This document shows, piece after piece, positions 36,326-48,354 of a stretch of 64,000 bases of DNA. Both the position numbers and the translations under genes were made by a program. Below the pieces are notes generated by a model. That model had not been told where the DNA came from. It was given only the letters and a program-made list of their open reading frames with translations, and ran no database searches. Numbering within the stretch: position 1 is the stretch's first letter; each line of letters begins with the position of its first letter. This DNA is from Clarkia xantiana subsp. parviflora (taxonomy: Eukaryota > Streptophyta > Magnoliopsida > Myrtales > Onagraceae): NCBI GenBank assembly GCA_036873135.1, contig JAPTYO010000001.1, positions 46,276,774 to 46,340,773 of the forward strand, given 5' to 3'.

Positions 36326-36916
36326 TTTGTATGGACTTTTCTTGTTTTCTTATCAAGCAAACTTCTTTCAACTACTTGCTTCCAAACCCAGCAACCAAAC
36401 TTCATTTAACTACTTCCTATAACTACCATATGAATTTTTTTACTTTCAGTGACTAAGTTTTGAATTAGTATATAGTTATGGAGATATTAGGTTTACCCAA
36501 CAACAAGAAGTAAGCTGAAGACAGAATCTCAAAATAAACATTAAACTGTAGGATTATATCCAACAATACACCACTACAACCATAATCTATCAAAACATAT
36601 TATCATTCTAGCAGTACGTAAATACTAGAAGAAGAATAGGGAGGGAGGGATTGCAGAGCCAAAACAAAAAGGCTACCGGCTCTGTTACAACGCAGTAGTA
36701 GTCGGATAACTTCAAAATCATAAACTCTTTCTTATTTCCATAGAAGAGGAACTACCCACTACAAATAATAAAAAGCATCATCCTATATTTTGCTTCCTTC
36801 CTATCATAATCTCACCTTAAAGAGAATAAGTTTCTTCCTTCCCTTCCCTCCCTCTTGCTGCAGGAATTGCATGTAGCATGGCTATGGATGATGAATACGT
36901 AACTCAATTTTGTCCG
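36326..36916. other. 3' flank of tRNA and 3' side of the uncoupling-protein gene
   Basis: Contains no coding frame. The right part probably holds the 3' UTR of the minus-strand carrier gene. A pyrimidine-rich run lies at about 36780-36855. Confidence 0.45.
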
Positions 36917-39900
36917 TCATGCTGCTCCAGTGAGAAACTTCTTAGCCTGTCAATCAACGCGGAAATATAAACAAACAGCAAAGTACAACGGTTTGTCTTG
37001 TCATTACAAAATTAACAAAACACGACAAGACAACGTTGTAGAAGGGAATGTATTTTGGAAATCCAAAATATGACATTACTGTGAAATCAATCAATCCAAA
37101 ACTTTTTCAAGCAATAAAACAATATTGGAGGAGAAACTTGTAGAAAAATAATATCACTCACATGCTCAAATGTGAGAAACATGATCACGTTCCACGACCC
37201 TAGCCTTCCAAAGTTTGGAAGAAATCCCTTATAGAAGGCAAAAATTCCCTGCGCAATGTAGTTTATAACTCTCAACTAAGAGACTAGAAGAGATTGGTAA
37301 TGTTCAAAACAATCCACGGTGCTTATAGCTTGTATCTTTCGGAACAAGCCTTTTATGTTGATTGAGATAGATAGGATGGCAGCAGCACCGGGTTAGGACG
37401 CGGACAGTGCATTAGGGATATATACCTTAGAAATTACTTATAATTTTTTTTTTTATAAAAAATATAGATATACCAATTACTTATTGAGTGCAATGATATT
37501 CCATTCTTAATAAAAATATGAATCAGCTGAGATGAGATGAGATGAGATGAAAGGACCTCGTGATTCCAAGTCTTCATGAAACAATCAACAGTGTTCTTGT
37601 ATGTTGGATCTCCCATCATTCTTGATTTCACCTGAAACATGATCATTAGAATGTTTATAAACAATACAAATCATTATATATTTTTAATAAAATGCCTGAC
37701 TATCTCTCCTCTTGGGCTAATTCTTGGGTGAGCTTGATGCCTACACCTAACCAATCAGAATGACAGTTTCATGTGGTTTTGTCTTAAAAAGCTATAGAAA
37801 TTAATCCTTAGAGGCTAAATGAGACACATGTCAAGATCTGGCTAGCTTGATGTTACACCATGCTCATCTAAGAATTAGCCTCTTGAGCTGCTTAGTTTCT
37901 CAACAGAGAGGAATTTGGTACTTACCTACCCTATAGATAGTATGTATTCCTTCTTTTCAATAGTGAATTATAACACTTTTCAATAAAATATAATAACAAG
38001 AAAAACATGGTTTTCTATAAAGTAATGTGCTTTCTAATAAGCTCAAGTGGTGAATTTGTAAATAAGACGACTCATGACCGAAGCTTTTTGATTGTTATCA
38101 CTGTCCACACTTTCAAATAAAAATCCGATTGGAGCGAGAGCAAGAGCTAGCAATATGGGTAAAATAAAGTCTCAGTATTTTAGCTGGATATTTTTTGTCA
38201 AACAGATCCACTGCAAGACTTCTCCAACCATCGTCTCATTCTAGTAGGGCTTTCTTTTCGCATCCATTTATTTCTTACAGATTTTCGGCACTAAACAAAT
38301 TATTTCTCCATATCTGTTTGATCCCCTGCTTCCATCAGTGTACATGCAACATTTGCCTATAAAGGGGTTTTTTTTTTACCAACTCTATAAAGGGGTTGAT
38401 TAATTGCATAAGTGAATTCATGAAAAACAATGACGATGATTCACTCATGAGTCGTGACTGTATATCAAATTGATTACCCAGAGACAGCACGCTGTCCAGC
38501 AAAGACGAAAACAAATAAAAGAGAAAAAGAAAAATAGAACTCATTCCTTGAGTTAGTGAGAAGAGAGACTGACAGAGTATAACTTATTAAAAACTATATA
38601 TGAAAAAAAATGCTTACCACATCTATAGGAGAACCAATGGAGACAGCGAAAAAACCAGCACCTAGACCAGCAAGGATATGAGTGAAAGCATTGTCCACGA
38701 ATCCAGGAATTTTCAAAATTGTCTGCAACAAGTACAAGGAAATTAGGTAGGTGATGATAAACATAATTGAGCGACAGTGACTACACAAAAGTAATAATTA
38801 TTATAATCAAGGAAAGTAACTCGGCAACACAAAAATGAGGCACAACATGTTACCTCTTTTACGTGATCATAACTTGCTAGTTCAGCAGCATTTATTATAG
38901 CATTTCTGGCCACGTTCGGCCCAATGCCAGTCCATAGGGCGCCTAATCCTTCCTGAACACCAGTAACCCATTTAAGCAAATTAATATAGAGTATAGACAC
39001 AAATTATGTGATATCTAATGAATGAAATCAGCAGATTTAGAAAGGAAACCAGCCTGCTTCACTATAGTAACGTAAGCATTTAATGCTCCAGAATAACGCC
39101 CAGGCACCCCAGAAGGAAGTTTTCCTTCAGCCTGAAGACGGATTTTAACAAGATCGGTTGGGTTGGCCACTGCAATTGCCAAAGCACCTGTATGGTGATA
39201 CAAAAAATACACACTCTTAGCATCATTTCTAACCTAGCATCTTCTGAAGTAAATTTTCACAGACAAACAACTATAAAAGCAATAACAGCAGTTCAATTGG
39301 CAAGTAACAGTACTCACCAGTAATCAGGGCAGCAAGCACTTTCAAGAAAATGGATGTGTCCTCATCAACAACGCTGCCACCTAAAAAAGATTTCACCTAT
39401 TTAAACAAGCACTTTTTAAACAAACCAATTTATTGGCACTAATCAACTATCTGGAGTAGTATTTGAGACTCACCGGAGAATATAAGGCTATCCTTAAGCC
39501 TCCATAAATGCACTGGCGATGTAAACCGGGAATTATGCCCTGCCAAAGAGCAGATAATCCCTCCTCCCTAGCAATAGTGGCAACAGTTCCAAGCAAGCCC
39601 CGATATTTAGGATGTCCTTCACCTGGAACAACTTTCTTCTGAAGTTGCAGCCTGACTTTAGCAACGTCCAAAGGAATCGTACAGAACTGCATACATTGTG
39701 TTGGATGATGTTAACTGAAGCACTATCTTGTTATTATTATTTTGCTAATTGCATACCCCTCCAAAAGGAAGGGATGAAATTAATACCAGAACAACAAAAA
39801 ATGACGGCTGAAAATTGAAATAATTATCAAAAGGTGGGATCTTTGTATGATACAAGATGAGAATATAATCCTAGATCAAATAAGATGAAGGTGGTTGCCC

Positions 39901-40329
39901 ATTTTCCTGATATTGAAATCCCACAGAATAAAAAAAACCAATCCATCAGACTAGCAAAATGCAAAAGAGGCAGCGTCTCAAACCTAATACCATAAGAGGG
40001 AGGTTCATTATGTTCTGCACTGTTCACTTGCAATTACAAGATGGCCGAGCGAATAGGTAATTGCTATCAGAGTGGCTTAGGGCCATGAATCAGTTTCTCC
40101 TTGTTGTACTGTTTCTACATCTACTAAATTATTTAAACATTCTAAGAAAGGCAACGTAGTACGTCAGCATTGCCTCGCCAGAGCTAAAAGAATTGAATTA
40201 CCCGGTTCACGACAATTCTACGTAAGCAAAGCAAGATAACGGAATGATGAGCATCCGCATAAAAACAGTACTAACCTCGGCGAAGCAAGCAGCGAAAGCA
40301 CTGCAGAAGAAGATCCCGATGAAGGACAT
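36917..40329 (-). CDS. Mitochondrial uncoupling protein (plant UCP/PUMP)
   Basis: Exons (5' to 3'): 40329-40276, 39686-39474, 39396-39318, 39187-39054, 38952-38854, 38722-38618, 37631-37557, 37248-37162 and 36946-36917. They total 876 nt, 291 aa. Three mitochondrial-carrier repeats are present with [20 protein letters not shown] and PIDVVKSRMM signatures, each followed by an aromatic-x-G motif ([25 protein letters not shown]). The UCP-type residues [11 protein letters not shown] and [17 protein letters not shown] are present. In plants these carriers sit in the inner membrane and exchange dicarboxylates/aspartate or dissipate the proton gradient. The N-terminus ([18 protein letters not shown]) is shorter than usual, and an in-frame stop lies just upstream. 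Intron 4 has an odd boundary: joining ...VKQ to EGLGALW needs a GC donor (CAG/GCTGGT), whereas GT-AG sites (39050 to 38948) would give ...KQAGLGALW at the same length, changing a conserved acidic residue. Confidence 0.93.
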
Positions 40330-40739
40330 GGCGGAGAAGGGTGATCAGCTGAGACGCTAATGGATCCGGTAACGGTGGTAATTGGGAGATCCGATAGATG
40401 CAGAGAGTAGTAGTGAGAGTGGTTGGTTAGATGTGACTACTCAACTAAGGGAGGCAGAGTAGTTATTAGGGCTGGCTTAGAAAGAACGAAAAGGCAGAAG
40501 AAGACAAAACAGAGGATGAGAAACAGTGGAGAAGAAGGAAGGAAAGTGAGGAGTAACAATGAAGGATATATTCGAAATTCACCACAATCCATGGAATGGA
40601 ACCATGTGAAAGCGCCTGAACTGAAGGATGACGAAGAAGATGCCGATGCAGTCTCTTTCAGTATTTTTACGCCACGCCCAGCCACGCCTTGATTGATTAA
40701 AGTAGTCATTCACTAGCATTGTAGGTTTGTTTTTTAAAG

Positions 40740-40939
40740 GGTTAATAACCTAAATAAAAACGTTTTACATTATAGGTCAGCTTGCAATTGGCTATATCAA
40801 CTATTTCTTCGTTGTTTTTTTTTTTTTTTTTGTTAAAATGGACAGAAGAATGGCATTTACCATGCATTGATATCAATTACAACTTAAAGTTGATTTCACA
40901 ACTAATTTAGTCCTAAAATTATATATATATATATATATA
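40740..40939. other. AT-rich spacer with (AT)n
   Basis: Starts 'gggttaataacctaaataaaa', possibly another TIR-element end without a partner. It ends in an (AT)n run at 40919-40938 immediately before the Helitron. Confidence 0.4.
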
Positions 40940-41794
40940 CTAGTTGTTTCGCGCGTGCGTTGCACGTGCATTATTCTCTTTGCAGAACTCCACCATATGC
41001 AACTAATAAACATCTTCATAATTTTTTTATACGACGATGACTTTCTAGGATTCTTCATTAGACGACATCAACTTAAATTTTAGCAGTTGTTTATCTGAAT
41101 CAGCTTCACATAAATGCAATTCCTTTCCAACTTGACCATCTTTCTAGTCATCTTCTGTCTCAATCTCTACATCTTTGTGTAAATTTGCAGGTTTCAAATC
41201 TTCAACATCATTTTCATGGGCACGACTGCACAATTAGTTATCTCATACTCTCCATTTCTCATTCATCTGCTACAATATAGTACCTGCAACCTGCATTCTC
41301 TAACTTTATTATTTTGTGACAAAATTTGATAGGTCATTCAGAGTTATAGTATCATATATTAAACAATTATTATATTTCTACATGTTTGTTTGCGTTAAAA
41401 CATCTTATAGATAATTAGTCACGTTCTCTGAAATATAGAAAATGAGGTGATCCATTTTAGAGGAAGAGTTGAGCAACTCTTTTACTAAACCTATTTAACA
41501 AATAACACAATGGAATTGACTTCACATCACCCTACACCAGCAATCATCATATATATAGAATTAAGCTTGGATTTCTAAAAAAGAAGACAATATGACTCCA
41601 AGGATAACAACAGCAACAACAAAGTATTAACAGTTGCAAATTTCAGTTGTGATGATGGAATGAATAGCGCTAAAACAATTCAGCCTAAACTAATAAATAT
41701 ATTTTAACCTTATACCCTTTAATGATGGAAATCTACAAAACTAACTTACTGATGAAGTTCAGTCTTACCTATATCACAAGATTTTCTTCTCATT

Positions 41795-42260
41795 TGCTGA
41801 AGGATTTATAGGGTTGCCTACCAATGATAAGCTCAAGCAAACTACTCTGAAACTGAACTTATCCGATTTAATAGGGATTCTCCCCACAATTTCATATTCT
41901 GGTGCAAAGTAACCAAATGTTCCATGCATTCATACAAGCGAACTTGAACTACTACTGGCAAAGCCATCTGCTTGTAGATAATTTTTCAATTCCTCTATCA
42001 CTTATGTGCAAACATCACTCTTATTAATTTTAGTTTGTTAAATAATACTACGATCATCCTTGTTCATGAGAAATGCATCTTACTTTTTTGCTCTCCAACT
42101 CTCATCGATAAGAATGTTTGTTGATTCAACATCTTTGTACATAATTCTTAGAGCAACTGCTTCATGCAAATATTACAACCCTCTAGGCAGCTCTGATTGC
42201 AATAAACACGAGAGCAAATATTTCAACCCTCTAGGCAACTCCAATTACAGGAGAGACAAT
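41795..42260 (-). pseudogene. Receptor-like protein kinase fragment captured in Helitron
   Basis: Minus-strand pieces match two adjacent parts of a plant kinase domain. The first is the helix before the catalytic loop and the loop itself (YLHEAVALRIMYKDVESTNI, LIDESWRAK; 'YKD' replaces the usual HRD/YRD). The second is the activation-segment end (GTFGYFAPEYEIVGRIPIKS, DKFSF), then after a frameshift ELIIGRQPYKSFSK. The word 'ctgcctagagggttg' is repeated in the first part. Intron-like sequence separates the pieces. Stops and frameshifts make it non-functional. Confidence 0.75.
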
Positions 42261-43236
42261 CTCTATTCTAATTAAATTTTGCATAATATAACACATACAT
42301 AAGGTCAAAAGACAAGTGGTTGCAACGAAAACAAAAAAAATCCATTCCATTACGTACCGTTTGAACAAGAACAAGAATACATTACCAACTAAACCTTTGA
42401 CTGTTTAAAAAAAACATGTCTACCAGAAATACACTAAGATGCATAATAGAGGGCAAAAGTAAATTGAGATATATACTTTTTTAGGGGTCTTGAGGACCAA
42501 ATATAAACAGATCCGAACAAATGAAAACACTAATTTTGTCCTCAAGACATCTCAATTTGCGTTTGCCCTCTATTATGCATCTTATAATGGATTTCTGGTA
42601 GGCATATTTTTTTTAAGAGACAAAAGTTTGGTTTGGTAATGTAGTAGCAAGTAAACATTAAAAATATTCACAGGTTCCAGGAAATAAAAGTGGTAGTGAC
42701 AGCAGACCTTCACATCTGCAAGAATTAGAATAGATTAAGTGGAGAAATTACTTATGTCCCCTTTTTCAGTAGAGCAAGTACACCTCCATTTGACTGTTGT
42801 TGATGTGTTGGAGGGAAGAAGGAAGGGAGTGTTAATATCATTTTAATGAAGGTAGATTTTATCCAGACAACAACTTGTTATCAAAACAGTAACCAACTAA
42901 TGATAATCAAAGAGCAAATCCCATTCTCAATTGTTACTCTCATTCCATTGTAGAACAAATAATCAGTAATAAATGATTGGTTTACCAACAAAACTCAAAA
43001 TTCACAAGATTTCAAACCAATTTAAATGTCATTGAACAAGAATGTTGTTAGGCAACCAACTAAATCGTTCTTGAATAAGCATTTTGGTTAGTTGTATATA
43101 TATATATAAATAGTTGTACACATGAAAAATATACATGTATGAACTAAGGAGAAATTGAACCAAACAGTGATACATTGTTCCAATTACCTAGATATTCACC
43201 ATGAATCCAAGATTGAAGATTTCAGAACGGTAAGAA

Positions 43237-43560
43237 TTACACTGTCGACTGCCACTCACCCGCAGTCTGCCCCTTGATCGATGTATGCCCCAAACTGATT
43301 TCGAGTCTGTTGTTTTTCGTACGATTCATCTGATGGGAAGATCGGCGACATGTGGACGACGGGCTAGCAAGTTCATGCGTGTTGGTTTCGAACTGGGTAA
43401 AGCGACGTATCGTTGTTGCGGCGGACGGCGTGGCTGGGGGGAGGGGGGGTGTGCGCGAGTGACTTGGGCAGAACAGGGAGTGAGGCAAACATCACGATGT
43501 GCTTAGTCCCGATATGGGTTTAGGGTTTAGGCTAGGTCGTTGGGTTTTAAATGACGTGGT
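43237..43560. other. GC-rich segment near the Helitron 5' end
   Basis: A locally GC-rich stretch with frames open on both strands and no recognisable domain. It may be another captured fragment or first-exon piece. Confidence 0.3.
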
Positions 43561-43666
43561 TTGGTAGTTAATATTAAACCGGTCCGGTCCAGAAATTGTA
43601 CCACTTAAATGCTTAGTGCCTTTTGGGGGTGAGGACCCAATGCAATTTATATATTGGTATAGTAGA

Positions 43667-44314
43667 TATAAGGTTAACCCTTAACTTGACCATAACTAGC
43701 CACGGCTCAGTTGTCTCGATTAGGCAGAAGGTGATGAGTATGACATGGAAAAACTGATACAGCTATGAATAAATTAGGAACACATTGTTGTTAGCTGTGT
43801 GATTTGAACTAAAAGTGATAACATTTGAGTTGACAATTGACACGACACTGATGTGATTGTGAATTAATTAGGTTTCTATCATGTTCCAAGAACATCATAC
43901 TTTTGATACTTTTTTTTTGTTTTCTATTACCTTAGAGGTGAACTTTAGAAGGAAATTGATATTATTAATAGTATGATGCAAATATTAGGTGTGGTTAAAA
44001 AATTTCATAATTTTTCATACTTTTAAAGTTTTACATATGTTACAATTAAGTCCACCATAATAATAAAAAAATCAAAATCATGGTGTTCTTGGATCATGGT
44101 AGAAAAATCCGATTTTTAATCACATTTTGCCGTATCAACACAATTAACAACATAAATTAATGATACAGCTAAAACATAATGAAATTTATGAGTTTAAGTA
44201 CTTCAATAGAAAGAAAATAAAATTGTAAGGACTAAGGCATAAAAATCGGTAAAGTTTAAGGACCATATATGATTTTTTCTTAAATATATTTATAGGTATT
44301 ACAATCTATCTATA
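43667..44314. other. AT-rich spacer
   Basis: No coding or repeat signal beyond low-complexity AT. Confidence 0.5.
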
Positions 44315-45780
44315 TCTATCTATATATAATATAATTTTGATGAAACTTACAACATCTTGACACATAAGAAAACAGACCATCTACATGTAAAAAACGGAAA
44401 ATATTAGTGGTCCACGTGAATTTACTTTAGCCATCTATGATGTGGCATCGCCACATAGATCATTTTCATGGCTTAAAATTGCTCCAAAGCATCTCATAGC
44501 ATCTTACAAGCCGTTTTTTTTCTACCAACCGTTTCGATTTGTGCATAAATTTATTTTTTTTATTATCTTTAATGTAGTTAAGATAATACTAAGAAATATA
44601 TCTATAATATAAGATTATATTATTTATCAATTAAAATTAATTATTATGTTAAATAATTTTCATAATCTATGTTTCAATATATTCATGTTTGATTTTTTAT
44701 TCAGTAAATGGCCGTCGTTTTGAAATAGAGTTCAAATTAACATGGATGAATATGAATATAAGTTTATAAATAAATAAACAATGCATTGTATTTTAAATCA
44801 AATAATATAAAATGTTATAATTATTCCAAATTTATATCAATTGTATGCTTAGTTGTAAAAAAAATCATTTTAAAATTTCGTCAAATTTTTAGTTATAAAT
44901 AATTAAGTTTCATAAACAAGTAGATATCAACAAGGTTTTTAATCGTTCAAGCATCTCTCATCATTCTCACCAGACATTTTATTTATGCTAAATATTTTTC
45001 GTTATGAATATTTGTTTATCTAAATAATTCCATCATGTCATAATATTGTATTTTATGAATAATAACTATATATGGACATGTTATAATTTTATATGAACCA
45101 TTATAATTTTAAAAATAAAACTGACGATGATATCGTACATAAAGTTTCACAAAAAGACTAATCCAATATTTTTATACACAAATTATAATAGTATCTTAAT
45201 TAAATATTATACAAAAGATATGAAATAATTAACTACTACGTTTAATAAATGAAATTTTGCATTTGAATCATTACTTAACTTTAAATCATAAGTAGTGAAT
45301 ATATAATAAACAATACACATTATAAAACCTAAAAAATATTTTAAATATCATTAAATGAAAACATCTTTATTTAATCAATAAGTTAACCTTAATAATCAGT
45401 TAATCTAATATAAACAAAGTGCTAAGTGGCAAAAAAAAAAAAATATATAAACAAAGTGTTTGGCCAAAATAAACATAAGAGAAATGATTCACCCTACGAA
45501 TTTCACGTGAAAAAATCATTGAATGTCTATATGTATTAATTGCCATCAAACTTCAAATTAAATTGCACCGCTGCCCTTATTTATGCTTTCGCGAGTATTT
45601 TTACGGGAATCTTCGACATGTGTAGCATCACTCAAAACATAAACAAAGTGTAATATTATTTATTTTTTATATATTAACATTTAATTATTTTCAATTTTAA
45701 TTAAGTTAATTTTATAAAACAATAAATCAAATAAATTTTATACTCCGCGGCTCCGCGCAAAGCGCGGGTCAGTTATCTAG
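44315..45780 (+). mobile_element. Non-autonomous Helitron (about 1.47 kb)
   Basis: The 3' end is diagnostic: hairpin CCGCGC-aaa-GCGCGG (45753-45767), 9 nt, then CTAG (45777-45780) followed by host T. The 5' end is one of several TC candidates in 'tatctatctatatataatat' (44315 or 44319), preceded by A. The interior is AT-rich and non-coding. Confidence 0.75.
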
Positions 45781-46220
45781 TTAATAATATTATTTAATAA
45801 TGTGAAGTTTCTTTGAGTTCTTTTCTGGAGCGATAAGCTCTAAAATTAATATAAAATTTAGAATTGATAATTTCATGTGTTATTATCTAACTTAATTGCA
45901 TAATCTATAATTTATAAATTCGACACACCTATTTTTTTTTTTCCGAAAAAACGCTTCTTTATTTAATCATATTTTTATAAATTTAGATACAAAATATTGT
46001 GTATCTGCATATTAAGAAATATTTTTATATTCTATTTAATTTCTACGTTAAATAAAGAAAAATTCAATATAAATAAAGTAACACAAAGTTAAAAATTTAT
46101 ATTTAAATTATATATCTATACAATTTAATTGTGAAGCACTTTAAAGTCGCCATGTAGATATTTCTATATTGAATTAAAAAAATATATAAAATACAATAAA
46201 TTACATAAATGTAATATATT

Positions 46221-46224
<4 letters not shown>

Positions 46225-46268
<44 letters not shown>
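46225..46268. repeat. (TA)n microsatellite
   Basis: An uninterrupted TA run of about 44 nt. Confidence 0.95.
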
Positions 46269-46273
<5 letters not shown>

Positions 46274-46348
46274 AAAACTCACTACATGAATATAAAGTAT
46301 GTATAATATAAAAACTTACTACGACACGACCACCTACATAAGTATCAT

Positions 46349-46352
<4 letters not shown>

Positions 46353-46400
<48 letters not shown>

Positions 46401-46410
46401 TTGTGTGTGT
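46353..46410. repeat. (AT)n-(GT)n compound microsatellite
   Basis: An AT run at 46353-46388 passes directly into GT/TG repeats to about 46410. With 46225-46268 it sits in an AT-rich tract reaching about 46800 that has no other recognised feature. Confidence 0.95.
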
Positions 46411-46958
46411 TATATACATAATCATAACATATAAACCTATATAAATAAAAAAAAATTATTATGAACAATTACATTATACATATATTTCTTTATTACATAT
46501 AATATATACATATATATATATATATTACAATATATAAAGCTACATAAATATAAAATATATATAATATAAAAACTTATTATTGCCGACTACATAAATATAA
46601 TAGAAAACCTGTATATTTAAAAAAAATGTTAATGATTAAAACAGATACAATTTTCAATATTATATCTATGAAAATTTTCATGTTTTTTTCTTAAATGCAA
46701 TTTCAACTATTTTACTTCTTTTTTTAATTATTTTAACGATGGAGTCAATTTTTTCAGTTCGATTTTCTTAACCGGTGTTGCACGGGGTTAGCATATAGTA
46801 CTATACTAGATCAATTCACATCTCTTCTCTGGTCAACACGTGAGTGTTTTTTCCCAGTCAGTGTTTCATAATTTAATCACAACTCAACAAATTTAGATTT
46901 AAAATGTTGGTCAGTTTCAAATTTAGAAAATATTTCCGTCTCTTATTTTAAGCTCTAA

Positions 46959-47375
46959 GAGCATCCACAATGGTATTACGTAAAGATTACGTAAACGTGG
47001 GCCCTACATGTTTATTTAAGTAAAGCAACAAAAACTATCTACAGTGGTTTTACATAGCATTCCTTAAAGATGGGACCCACACGTAAATTTATGTTTTTAC
47101 ATAAAACATTCCTTAAATTTAAGTAATGCACTATGTATTACGTAACCAATTTTTTTTTTTAAATTAATTCATTTTATAATTAATGCTAATATCTTATTGG
47201 TGGTTGTTGGAAAATCTAATAATAAAATATATTTAAGGAATATGTTTAAGTAATACGATTGCAGAGAAAATATTTTTTACGTGTGTCTTAAATTTACGTA
47301 TTACTTAAAGTGTACATAAATGCATACGTGGCAACTTTAAAGAATACAATTTATGTAAAACCATTGTGGATGCTC
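46959..47375. mobile_element. PIF/Harbinger-type MITE (417 bp)
   Basis: Terminal inverted repeats GAGCATCCACAATGG.../...CCATTGTGGATGCTC are perfect over 15 bp and continue imperfectly. The flanking 3-bp duplication TAA is present on both sides (46956-46958 and 47376-47378), as in the PIF/Harbinger superfamily. There is no coding. Confidence 0.88.
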
Positions 47376-47539
47376 TAAGTAAAATAAATAAATTCTCTAC
47401 ATAAATACATAATGAGTTAAAAGTTTCTATTTAAATGAAAAAATCTACATAGTTGCTGAAATAGGCTAAAGAATTTCTACTGATTTCGATAAGCTTCTAA
47501 AATCATTTCTTTATATCATATTCAATAAGATAACTCAAA

Positions 47540-47790
47540 CAGTCCATGCAAACGAAGCAGATATAGGGGGAAAGAATCTTGTCTTATTTCTCTAGATGTT
47601 TAGAAGCTACCAAGTTTTCACCCATTGAAAATAAAAGAAACCAAGGTAGAACTGCCCCTATCCGCCAACCTTGAACTGATAGCCTGGAACTTCCTTATTC
47701 ACTCTCGAACTAAAGGAAGGCGATTAGCCTTTAGCCTTTAGCTAAAAAGGTGAGCGAGGTAGGGAACGATTAGACGGAGGGGGCAAACAC
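47540..47790. other. GC-richer island, possible organelle-derived piece
   Basis: Between AT-rich flanks lies a segment of clearly higher GC ('gaactgcccctatccgccaa', 'ggaaggcgattagcc' and a doubled 'agcctttagc'). It has the feel of plant mitochondrial intergenic DNA. No gene is recognisable in it, so this is a guess. Confidence 0.25.
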
Positions 47791-48354
47791 ATTTCATAAT
47801 ATTTTTAATTAGGTATTTCGAAAATTAAAAATGAGCTATTGTTAAATATGAAGTCTCACTTCAAACTTTTTCTAGATCTAGTTTCAAATTATAAGGCTAG
47901 AATTCCCTCTTTTTTTTTTTTTTTTTTTAACACGAGAAGAGCTTCTCCAAGAATTCCAAGATTATCAACATTTCTTACCAAATAAATCTAACTTGAAAAT
48001 GAGTGAATATTTTTTGATGTAAGGTCTAAAAAGCTCTTCAACGAGCATCTCTATTCCCTATGATGCCCTATATCATATGCATATGGTGACCTCCATTCTG
48101 GTGTTGTAGTTGTACTACGAAAAACAGGGGTGTAAACTGCATCTGGTGCATATTTTGGAGGGCTTTCCTATCCATTGTGTAAGTTCAGGTTCTGTAAAAA
48201 AAAATTCATCCACGTGCTTTCATTTTCATATATATGTGCCCAAACAAAATTATACAGAAAAATCATGCTTTTGGACTGGGTCGGTCAATCACATTATCCC
48301 AATGAAAAAAGAGGAGTATATGTATTAATAGTTATCAATAAGTTGCAGTGAGGA

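Larger units (their letters stand above)
40940..43666 (-). mobile_element. Non-autonomous Helitron (2727 bp)
   Basis: On the minus strand it begins TCTACTATACCAATATATAA (43666) after a host A. It ends ...CGCGAAACAACTAG (40940) before a host T at the TA target (the + strand reads A at 40939). A short hairpin, cgtgc-aac-gcacg, lies about 14 nt before the CTAG end. These are the standard Helitron 5'-TC and hairpin + CTRR-3' signals. No Rep/helicase coding is seen. The interior carries a broken protein-kinase fragment (41795-42260). Confidence 0.75.

Noticed and set aside
36042..36405. Minus-strand frames overlapping the tRNA
   Set aside because: The peptides are typical antisense readings of a tRNA gene.
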